Source of the DNA: Microbacteriaceae bacterium
GTDB taxonomy: Bacteria > Actinomycetota > Actinomycetes > Actinomycetales > Microbacteriaceae
Length of the DNA: 5,469 nt
Reading direction: 5' to 3'
Assembly: GCA_026785785.1 (NCBI GenBank)
Contig: JAJAZI010000073.1
Span: 1 to 5,469 of the forward strand
The translations under genes were made by a program, and so were the position numbers. The notes beneath the pieces were generated by a model. That model ran no database searches, was not told where the DNA came from, and worked only from the letters and a program-made list of their open reading frames with translations. Of this stretch, positions 1 through 4,865 are shown in pieces. Numbering within the stretch: the stretch's first letter is position 1; every line of letters starts with the position of its first letter.

Positions 1-985
1 CAGCGAGCAGCACCGCGAGTAGGGCTACTGCGGCCACGGCACTCAGCAGGGCGACGAGAGTCACCACAACAATGCCCGGCTGCACGATCGACTGCCCCGC
101 GAGGGCCTGTCCGGTGAGGATCGCGAGCACGCCAAGGTAGGCACCGATGACGATCCACACGATCCGCAGTCGGGTGGCGGATGTTCGGAGTAGCGGCGCC
201 CGCGCAGAAACGAGTTCGAGCAGCAGCGCCGTGAGCGGAATCATCTGGAGAGCGTGCATGCCCACGAAGTGCGGGATGCGCAGGTCGCCCGCGACGGTGC
301 TCCAGCCGAGCAGCGGCAGGCCGGGACCGCCGTCGGGCACGCCGACGGTGTGCGCCCCGGCGATGCCCTGGAAACTGTCCAGTTGGGCGGCGGTGGGCCC
401 GGTCATCAGGAACGCGAGGCCCATGCCGATGACGGCAATGACCATGCCGCCCCGAATCGCGAGTGATCGAGCCGGGTCTCCGAGGTCAGTGCGGAAGAGT
501 AGGACCGCCGTGAGCAGCGCCGACATCCAGACGATGACGATCGACGCCGCCATGATCGACCAGAGCGCCGACGACAGGGTTGTTGACACGTTGAAGTGGC
601 TCGTGATCCCCGCCATGGCGGCTCCGACGATGATGACCATCTCGACGGCCAGGGTCACGGTCGAGACGGTGCCGATCCACCAGGCGAGCTGGCGATGGCG
701 CGCGCCGAGGATACCGAGGAGCCAGGCGAGCGTCACGGCGTAGATCAGAATGCTGATGGAGAATTTGAGCGGCTTCTCCCAGACCGGGGCGCCGGTGAGC
801 GTGCGCGGGTCGACGGCGAGTCCCACGAGACAGACGACGACGAGCACGGCCATCGCGGCGGCGGCCCAGACGAGCGGGCGATGCCAGAGAAGCGTGTGCA
901 GGGCGGGCCAGCGCGGAAGCGGGTCGACGGCAGATGCAGATGCAGATGTGGGCGAATCCGCCGCGAACGGCGAGGGGTGCGACAT
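1..985 (-). CDS. Polytopic membrane protein of unknown function (3' end beyond window)
   Basis: The frame is open from ATG at 985 to the left edge, giving 328 codons with no stop, so the C-terminus is missing. A Ser/Ala-rich tail of about 30 residues precedes roughly eight hydrophobic segments, near residues 38-58, 74-94, 101-125, 139-164, 179-196, 238-259, 273-297 and 303-328. Between segments 5 and 6 lies a long Gly/Pro-rich loop with the motifs PDGGPGLPLLGWS (217-229) and PHFVGMHALQ (238-247). Two histidines (239, 244) sit at the membrane border. An early motif is EKPLKFSIS (70-78). I recall similar unnamed proteins in other actinobacteria but cannot name the family. The start is chosen because AAGGAG lies six bases upstream. 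The gene begins 3 bases after the MerR stop codon, so it is probably translationally coupled and co-transcribed. Membrane location is well supported. Transport, enzyme or sensor function cannot be decided. Confidence 0.85.
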   Translation of the reverse strand, partial: MSHPSPFAADSPTSASASAVDPLPRWPALHTLLWHRPLVWAAAAMAVLVVVCLVGLAVDPRTLTGAPVWEKPLKFSISILIYAVTLAWLLGILGARHRQLAWWIGTVSTVTLAVEMVIIVGAAMAGITSHFNVSTTLSSALWSIMAASIVIVWMSALLTAVLLFRTDLGDPARSLAIRGGMVIAVIGMGLAFLMTGPTAAQLDSFQGIAGAHTVGVPDGGPGLPLLGWSTVAGDLRIPHFVGMHALQMIPLTALLLELVSARAPLLRTSATRLRIVWIVIGAYLGVLAILTGQALAGQSIVQPGIVVVTLVALLSAVAAVALLAVLLA

Positions 986-988
986 AGT

Positions 989-1651
989 TCACTCCTTGGT
1001 TTGGGCGAGTCCTGTCGGGGCTGCGTTGTTCAGAGCGGGCGGCTCGGCGCGCTGCCGCGCCGCCACGTGTTCCTGTGCCGCGCGGCGCAACCCCGAGAAC
1101 AGGGTGTCGCCGAGTACGGTGCCGACGACGACCGTTTCGGCCTTCTCGGCGCGGGTGGCGCGGGCCTCGAGCTCGTCGATATCGGCCTCGGCCGCGAGCA
1201 GGGCCGCGGCGGCGTAACGGGAGAACCAGCCGTGGGCATCCGCCTGGCCCACCGCCGCGAAGGTGTCGACGACGCGGGCGGCAGCCAGGCGCCCGGGATT
1301 GTCGGGTGAGACGTGCCAGCCGGCCGTGAGGGCGTCGATCAGGGCGAAGGCGGGTGTCGTCACCGACGCCGGGTCGATGCTGTCGGAGACCGCGTGCTGC
1401 GCGATCGCGAAGGTCTCCGGGAGCGGCAGGTCGGAGTCGATCGCCGCGATCACGCTCCGGGCGGCCGCGACGCTCAGCCCGCCGACGTCGATGAGGCCGC
1501 GAATGAGACGGATCCGCTCCAGGTGCGCGTCCCCGTACTGCGCCTGGTTCGGGCCGGAGCGCTCGCCCCCGGCCAACAGGTTTTCTCGCTGGTAGTACTT
1601 GATCGTCGCGATCGGGAGCCCGCTTCGCAGGCTGAGCTCGGCCATCTTCAT
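989..1651 (-). CDS. MerR-family transcriptional regulator, cysteine-free
   Basis: A 220-residue protein with an N-terminal MerR winged helix-turn-helix. MKMAELSLRSGLP at 1-13 and IATIKYYQRENLL at 14-26 match the family pattern of helix-turn-helix followed by an YY-containing wing. ERIRLIRGLIDVGGLSVAAA (45-64) is the second helical part. The C-terminal region (about 90-200) is mostly alpha-helical with a coiled-coil-like stretch near 150-172, presumably for dimerisation and effector sensing. There is no cysteine anywhere, so thiol-based metal or redox sensing as in MerR, CueR or SoxR is unlikely. The start is uncertain: ATG 1651 begins exactly at the conserved domain, while GTG 1708 would add 19 residues and lie 2 bases after the stop of the upstream SDR gene. 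Neither has a clear Shine-Dalgarno. Its position in the middle of the operon suggests it regulates the operon, perhaps through the dyads at 2723-2755. Confidence 0.88.
   Translation of the reverse strand: MKMAELSLRSGLPIATIKYYQRENLLAGGERSGPNQAQYGDAHLERIRLIRGLIDVGGLSVAAARSVIAAIDSDLPLPETFAIAQHAVSDSIDPASVTTPAFALIDALTAGWHVSPDNPGRLAAARVVDTFAAVGQADAHGWFSRYAAAALLAAEADIDELEARATRAEKAETVVVGTVLGDTLFSGLRRAAQEHVAARQRAEPPALNNAAPTGLAQTKE
992..997 (-). promoter_or_regulatory. Ribosome binding site AAGGAG of the membrane protein gene
   Basis: AAGGAG on the minus strand ends six bases before ATG 985. It lies within the codons for the last Lys-Glu of the MerR regulator, directly before its TGA. Ribosomes finishing the regulator can reinitiate here, which supports coupled expression and fixes the start of the membrane gene. 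Confidence 0.75.
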
Positions 1652-1710
1652 GGTGCTCGGCGACGGTATGACGTCGTTACCAGCCTGTGGGTCGGGAATT
1701 GTCGCCACGA

Positions 1711-2664
1711 TCAGCCGTTGCCGTGCGCCGTCGTCGCGGCGGCAGGCGTGTAGCCCGCGATGACTTCGGGCAGCGAAAGTTCCCAGGGGGTGGCGGAGAC
1801 TCCGAGGAGCCGCTCGGTTTCGGCGGAATCCGTCACGAAGGGGGCGGTGAACTGGTACGCCGAATCGTTCGCCGCGCGGATGAACGGGACGAAGACGCCA
1901 AGCATCTTCAGGAGGGCCGGGCTGAGCGCGGCAACGCCTCCCCGTACGCCCGTGAGCGCGGCGACCCGGGCGGCGAGTTCGGAGCGGGAGAGCGGTTCGG
2001 CAGCCGGCACGTGCCAGGCCCGGCCCCACGGTCCGCGGTAGTCCGCTGCGGCCACCAGTGTCGCCACGATGTCTGCCCGGTAACACCAGCTGTGCGGCTC
2101 GGTCGGGCTGCCGAACACGCGCACCCGTTTTCCGGCGAGCAACGGACCGAAGAAAGTGGAACCGAGCTGACTGGTCCGGCCTGCAGCGGGCCCGAAGTAG
2201 TCGCTCGCGCGTACTTCGACCACCTCAATCTCACCGCGCCCCTGCGCAGCGAGTGCGAGTTCCCAGCCCGCTACGCGTACGCGGCCCTTGGGCTCGGTCG
2301 GATGCTGCGGGGTTGCTTCCGTCATCGGCATCGGGCTGCCCTCGCCGTAACCGTAGAGGTTGCCCATGAGCACGAGTCTCGCGGAGGACCGGTGTGCCGC
2401 GTCGATCGCGGCCCGAAACATCGGCGGCCACAGCTCGGGCCAGCGGTGGTACTGGCGTGGCCCCGTGGCGAGGAAGATCGTGTCGGCGCCGGTCGCGGCC
2501 GCGGTGAGCGCATCCGTGTCGGCCGCGTCGACGATGACGCAGCGGGCGCCGGGAACAGTCGTGCCCGAGCGGGTGGCAACGACGACGGTGTCGCCGCGCT
2601 CGACGAGGGTGCGCGCGAGGGCGCCCCCGATGAATCCGGCACCGACGACCAGTTGGGTGGCCAT
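1711..2664 (-). CDS. Atypical SDR / NmrA-like NAD(P)-binding protein
   Basis: A 317-residue protein opening with a Rossmann fold: LVVGAGFIGGALA at 5-17 carries the glycine motif G8-x-G10-x-x-G13. The second strand ends in ATRSG (30-34), where Arg32 in place of an acidic residue suggests NADP(H) preference. VIVDAADTDAL (43-53) is typical of the adenine-pocket Asp in extended SDRs. The usual Tyr-x-x-x-Lys active site is not recognisable. After LVLMGNLYGYGEG (97-109) the expected region reads TEPKGRVRVAGWE (123-135), with no YxxxK spacing. The protein may therefore be an atypical SDR acting as a reductase with different catalysis, or a redox or nucleotide sensor like NmrA. The length fits the epimerase/NmrA group. 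ATG 2664 is preceded by GGGAAGAGAG at a suitable distance. It is the first gene of the three-gene minus-strand operon. The substrate is unknown. Confidence 0.88.
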   Translation of the reverse strand: MATQLVVGAGFIGGALARTLVERGDTVVVATRSGTTVPGARCVIVDAADTDALTAAATGADTIFLATGPRQYHRWPELWPPMFRAAIDAAHRSSARLVLMGNLYGYGEGSPMPMTEATPQHPTEPKGRVRVAGWELALAAQGRGEIEVVEVRASDYFGPAAGRTSQLGSTFFGPLLAGKRVRVFGSPTEPHSWCYRADIVATLVAAADYRGPWGRAWHVPAAEPLSRSELAARVAALTGVRGGVAALSPALLKMLGVFVPFIRAANDSAYQFTAPFVTDSAETERLLGVSATPWELSLPEVIAGYTPAAATTAHGNG

Positions 2665-2722
2665 AACTGCTCTCTTCCCTGGTGGTGGAGTTCCCGCCGA
2701 CTGACGGCCCTCTGAAACATTT

Positions 2723-2755
2723 GGATAGTTAGACTATCAGATATTTATACTATCC
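2723..2755. promoter_or_regulatory. Tandem 15-bp dyads, candidate operator of the SDR-MerR operon
   Basis: Two adjacent palindromes lie in an AT-rich island. GATAGTTAGACTATC (2724-2738) is GATAGT-N3-ACTATC with perfect arms. After one base, GATATTTATACTATC (2740-2754) repeats it at 13 of 15 positions with one imperfect arm pair. The outer bases extend this to GGATAGT at 2723 and ACTATCC ending at 2755, so the whole 33 bp also has dyad ends. The repeat period is 16 bp, about one and a half helical turns. The element lies about 60-90 bases upstream of the SDR start. Known logic of dimeric regulators makes it a likely binding site. The MerR protein of this operon is the obvious candidate, but a regulator encoded elsewhere is possible. 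Confidence 0.65.
2744..2749 (-). promoter_or_regulatory. Candidate -10 box (TATAAA) for the SDR-MerR operon
   Basis: TATAAA on the minus strand differs from the consensus -10 by one base and sits inside the second dyad. TTTCGG (2772-2767) lies 17 bases upstream but is a poor -35 match. Transcription would start near 2737, leaving a leader of roughly 70 bases. Binding at the dyads would cover the -10 and the start site, so repression is the simplest model. This is inferred from sequence only. Confidence 0.35.
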
Positions 2756-3002
2756 GAAAGATGCGGCCGAAAGACACTCGGACCCGAATGGCTATCTTCG
2801 ACGTTCGGCCGGGTCGACTTCATCGTGGGCGAGGACCCGATCTGCGAAGGCGACGCTGATTTGCCAACAGCTCCACGGCCCTGCAAAATCCAAACCCGCT
2901 GACCAACATGCAGGGAAAACCCTTGCATCCGAGACAATCAGGCGCGCGCGAAATCGCCCAGAATCCCAAAGACTCCAACGCCCACGAACAATTCGAAGCC
3001 GG

Positions 3003-3024
3003 TCGGGGCAGCTCCAAGCCCCGA
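3003..3024. repeat. Inverted repeat, 7-bp stem with 8-base loop
   Basis: TCGGGGC (3003-3009) pairs perfectly with GCCCCGA (3018-3024) around the loop AGCTCCAA. No T-run follows on either strand. It stands nine bases before the longer hairpin at 3034-3059. Confidence 0.6.
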
Positions 3025-3033
3025 ATCAAATGG

Positions 3034-3059
3034 TCGCTCCTGACAATCTTCAGGGGCGA
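3034..3059. repeat. Inverted repeat, 10-bp stem with 6-base loop
   Basis: TCGCTCCTGA (3034-3043) pairs with TCAGGGGCGA (3050-3059) at nine Watson-Crick positions plus one G-T pair, closing the loop CAATCT. It is the longest short-loop hairpin I found in the gene-free region. A terminator role is possible but there is no clear T-run: the minus strand continues with ACCATTTGATT and the plus strand with TCCCTATTTCG. Confidence 0.6.
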
Positions 3060-3073
3060 TCCCTATTTCGGCT

Positions 3074-3101
3074 GCACAACCGGTTTCGTGAAGAGTTGTG
3101 C
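3074..3101. repeat. Inverted repeat GCACAAC / GTTGTGC
   Basis: Perfect 7-bp arms at 3074-3080 and 3095-3101 enclose a 14-base loop. The heptamer GCACAAC recurs twice before mscR, at 3707-3713 and 3723-3729. Confidence 0.5.
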
Positions 3102-3246
3102 GAACGGCCCCAATATGGGCTGCGTGCGAAACCCACCAGGGCGCCGATCGCGGCAGGGGTTTCTCAGCACCGATCGCGATTTTCCTCCACCGGTGTCGCC
3201 GCTGTGGTGCTTCCGACCGTGCTGTCCCTGGTCTAGCCGCGCGGGA

Positions 3247-3546
3247 TCAGCCCGCGGACGTGCTGATCGAGATCGCGACCACGACGGCGAGGGCTCCCAG
3301 CATGACGCCCGTGATGGCGAAGCCGGGCCGGGTCGTTTTGAGCTGCATCGCGGTGATGCCGGCCGTGAGTGCCAGGACTGCGGGAATGAGCCCCCCGATG
3401 CTGATGGCCGGGATGCCGGAGTGAGCGGCAGCGGCAATTCCGAGGAAGGCCGCGGCGAACGAGAGTGACTCGGGTTTCATCCGGAGCACGCGCCGACGCT
3501 GCGGCGTCGGAGTGATGATTGGATGCTCCCGGGTGTGCTCTTCCAC
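3247..3546 (-). CDS. Small DUF4190-like membrane protein, hypothetical
   Basis: A 99-residue protein. A polar, Arg-rich N-terminus (1-27, with PQRRRVLR at 15-22) precedes hydrophobic segments near 28-41, 46-67 and 75-95, joined by the short loop KTTRPGFAI (70-78). The pattern of a helix with GIA-type turns, a charged loop with RPGFAI, then ITGVMLGALAVVVAI is typical of small actinobacterial DUF4190-type membrane proteins, whose role is not established. The family assignment rests on pattern only. The start used is GTG 3546, because GGGGGAAG lies just upstream (3557-3550). ATG 3480 (MKPESLS) is an alternative that would drop the polar tail but lacks an obvious ribosome binding site. It stands alone, divergent from mscR. 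A 6-bp hairpin, CGCGGG 3240-3245 with CCCGCG 3251-3256, spans its stop codon. Confidence 0.7.
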   Translation of the reverse strand: MEEHTREHPIITPTPQRRRVLRMKPESLSFAAAFLGIAAAAHSGIPAISIGGLIPAVLALTAGITAMQLKTTRPGFAITGVMLGALAVVVAISISTSAG

Positions 3547-3591
3547 GAACTTCCCCCGAACGCGCTGGCGGGGTCTGGGCCAGCACTCTTC

Positions 3592-3620
3592 ACGCTAGTG
3601 CCATGTCGAGCATTAATCGA
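3592..3620 (-). promoter_or_regulatory. Possible promoter of the small membrane protein gene
   Basis: On the minus strand TAGCGT (3597-3592), a common GC-rich actinobacterial -10 form, lies 17 bases after TCGATT (3620-3615), a weak -35 match. Transcription would begin near 3585, about 40 bases before the GTG start at 3546. The 8-bp palindrome AATCGATT (3615-3622) overlaps the -35. Support is weak. Confidence 0.25.
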
Positions 3621-3679
3621 TTGAACGGTGCAAAGCCGTGACAATGAGTCGAATTGCGTCCCTGATCGAGGCACACGCG

Positions 3680-3721
3680 CCATCAGCCGACTGTGATCTG
3701 ATGGGGGCACAACCAGTCGGC
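3680..3721 (+). promoter_or_regulatory. Two interleaved inverted repeats in the mscR leader (possible pseudoknot)
   Basis: Arm A1 CCATCAG (3680-3686) pairs perfectly with A2 CTGATGG (3698-3704). Arm B1 CCGACTG (3687-3693) pairs perfectly with B2 CAGTCGG (3714-3720), extendable to 8 bp with G3686 and C3721. The order A1-B1-A2-B2 is that of an H-type pseudoknot or of two mutually competing hairpins. The element ends ten bases before the AGAGGAA ribosome binding site. It could control translation of mscR as RNA, or be overlapping operator dyads as DNA. The pairing is directly visible. The function is inference. Confidence 0.45.
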
Positions 3722-3730
3722 AGCACAACG

Positions 3731-3737
3731 AGAGGAA
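3731..3737 (+). promoter_or_regulatory. Ribosome binding site of mscR, unusually far from the start
   Basis: AGAGGAA is the only Shine-Dalgarno-like sequence close to the gene. It lies 12 bases before ATG 3750, longer than the usual 5-10. No start codon exists in frame between it and 3750, so ATG 3750 remains the best start. The GTG at 3753 would be even further away. Confidence 0.5.
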
Positions 3738-3749
3738 CGGTCCACACAG

Positions 3750-4865
3750 ATGGTGCACAGGGTTCAGGCGGTCGTCGTCAGGAGCAAGAATGCCCCCGTT
3801 TCACTCGAGACGATTCTCGTGCCTGATCCCGGACCGGGGGAGGCGCTGGTCGACATCCTCACCTGCGGCGTCTGCCACACCGATTTGCATTACAAGCAGG
3901 GCGCCATCAACGACGACTACCCCTTCCTGCTCGGGCACGAGGCCACGGGAGTCGTGGCGGCGATCGGAGACGGCGTCACGAACGTCGTGCCGGGGGACCG
4001 CGTCATCCTGAACTGGCGCGCGGTCTGCGGGCAGTGCCGGGCGTGTCGCCGCGGTGAGGCGCAGTACTGCTTCAACACCTTCAATGCGACCCAGAAGATG
4101 ACGCTCGAGGACGGCACCGAGCTCTCACCGGCGCTCGGCATCGGTGCCTTCGCCGAGAAGACCCTCGTCGCGGCAGGCCAGTGCACCAAGGTGGACGAGG
4201 ATGTCGACCCCGCCGCAGTGGGGCTGCTCGGATGCGGTGTCATGGCCGGCATCGGCGCAGCGATCACCACGGGCGGCGTCGGCCTCGGCGATTCCGTCGC
4301 CGTCATCGGCTGCGGCGGGGTCGGCATCGCCGCGATCGTCGGCGCGAAGCTCGCCGGCGCGACCACGATCATCGCCGTCGACATCGACCAGCGCAAGGTC
4401 GACCTTGCGGTCTCGCTCGGCGCGACCCACGGTGTCAATTCACGTGACGAGGAGCCGGTCGAGGCCATCCGCGCCCTCACCGAGGGCAACGGGGCGAACG
4501 TGGTCATCGACGCCGTCGGCCGGCCCGAGACCTTCAGCCAGGCGTTCTACGCGCGCGATCTCGCCGGAACCGTGGTGCTCGTTGGAGTGCCGTCGCCCGA
4601 GATGACGATCGAGCTGCCGCTGCTCGACGTCTTCGGCCGCGGAGGGGCGGTCAAGTCGTCCTGGTACGGCGACTGCCTGCCGTCGCGCGACTTCCCGATG
4701 CTCGTGAGCCACTACAAGCAGGGCAACCTCGACCTCGACGCATTCGTCTCCGAGCGCATCGGGCTCGGCGACATCGAGGAGGCCTTTGAGAAAATGCACC
4801 AGGGGCTCGTGCTGCGCTCCGTCGTGGAGATTGCCGACGTCGAGATCACGGCAGGGCTCTCGTGA
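3750..4865 (+). CDS. mscR: S-(hydroxymethyl)mycothiol dehydrogenase (mycothiol-dependent formaldehyde dehydrogenase)
   Basis: A 371-residue class III-like zinc alcohol dehydrogenase. It oxidises S-(hydroxymethyl)mycothiol, the spontaneous adduct of formaldehyde and mycothiol, to S-formylmycothiol with NAD+ (EC 1.1.1.306), in the cytoplasm. MscR proteins can also reduce S-nitrosomycothiol. Visible motifs: catalytic zinc residues Cys42 (CGVCHTDL), His63-Glu64 (LLGHEATG) and Cys162 ([10 protein letters not shown]); structural zinc Cys93, 96, 99 and 107 (C-x2-C-x2-C-x7-C); Rossmann GCGGVG at 187-192; Asp211 in IIAVDID, fitting NAD specificity. Stretches such as [15 protein letters not shown] (85-99), [13 protein letters not shown] (128-140) and [15 protein letters not shown] are characteristic of this subfamily rather than of general alcohol dehydrogenases. 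The C-terminus is about ten residues longer than the versions I recall. The gene overlaps the next by four bases (GTGA), so the two are translationally coupled. A structured leader lies upstream. Confidence 0.95.
   Translation: MVHRVQAVVVRSKNAPVSLETILVPDPGPGEALVDILTCGVCHTDLHYKQGAINDDYPFLLGHEATGVVAAIGDGVTNVVPGDRVILNWRAVCGQCRACRRGEAQYCFNTFNATQKMTLEDGTELSPALGIGAFAEKTLVAAGQCTKVDEDVDPAAVGLLGCGVMAGIGAAITTGGVGLGDSVAVIGCGGVGIAAIVGAKLAGATTIIAVDIDQRKVDLAVSLGATHGVNSRDEEPVEAIRALTEGNGANVVIDAVGRPETFSQAFYARDLAGTVVLVGVPSPEMTIELPLLDVFGRGGAVKSSWYGDCLPSRDFPMLVSHYKQGNLDLDAFVSERIGLGDIEEAFEKMHQGLVLRSVVEIADVEITAGLS

Larger units (their letters stand above)
2757..3246. other. Gene-free intergenic region rich in inverted repeats
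   Basis: I see no convincing gene here on either strand. Base composition is less GC-rich than the genes, about 55% over 2881-3000 by hand count. Perfect or near-perfect dyads are: CGGCCGAA 2764-2771 with TTCGGCCG 2804-2811; CCCTGCA 2879-2885 with TGCAGGG 2909-2915, the latter also able to pair with CCCTTGCA 2920-2927; TCGGGGC 3003-3009 with GCCCCGA 3018-3024; TCGCTCCTGA 3034-3043 with TCAGGGGCGA 3050-3059 (one G-T pair); GCACAAC 3074-3080 with GTTGTGC 3095-3101. None is followed by a clear T-run, so they are not textbook terminators. Possibilities are a small RNA, protein-binding sites, a decayed gene or a remnant of a mobile element. Confidence 0.6.

Noticed and set aside
147..743. Plus-strand frame of 198 codons opposite the membrane protein gene
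   Set aside because: The minus-strand frame gives a coherent multi-helix membrane protein with a good ribosome binding site. The plus-strand translation is low-complexity Ala/Ser/Arg/Thr.
2992..2997. TTCGAA, similar to part of a tRNA T-loop
   Set aside because: The flanks cannot form a T-stem and no anticodon or acceptor stem can be placed around it on either strand.
2737..3029. Two minus-strand small frames (2937-2737 and 3029-2820)
   Set aside because: They overlap each other in different frames, one runs into the operator-like dyads, and neither has a convincing start signal or recognisable product.
2733..3236. Long stop-free plus-strand frame across the intergenic region, with an ATG at 3030
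   Set aside because: The only ATG lies late, there is no ribosome binding site, the translation shows no recognisable domain, and long open frames arise by chance at this GC content. A decayed gene cannot be excluded.
3240..3256. Hairpin CGCGGG/CCCGCG over the stop of the small membrane protein gene as an intrinsic terminator
   Set aside because: The stem is only 6 bp and no T-run follows on the minus strand, so it is noted only as context.
2908..3468. Open plus-strand frame of 186 codons starting at ATG 2908
   Set aside because: It runs antisense through most of the small membrane protein gene, has no ribosome binding site, and its translation is an Arg/Gly/Asp-rich composition typical of an out-of-frame reading of GC-rich DNA.
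3621..3649. TTGAAC with ATGAGT 17 bases later as an mscR promoter
   Set aside because: The -35 is acceptable but the -10 matches the consensus poorly, and I could not find a better -10 in the leader.
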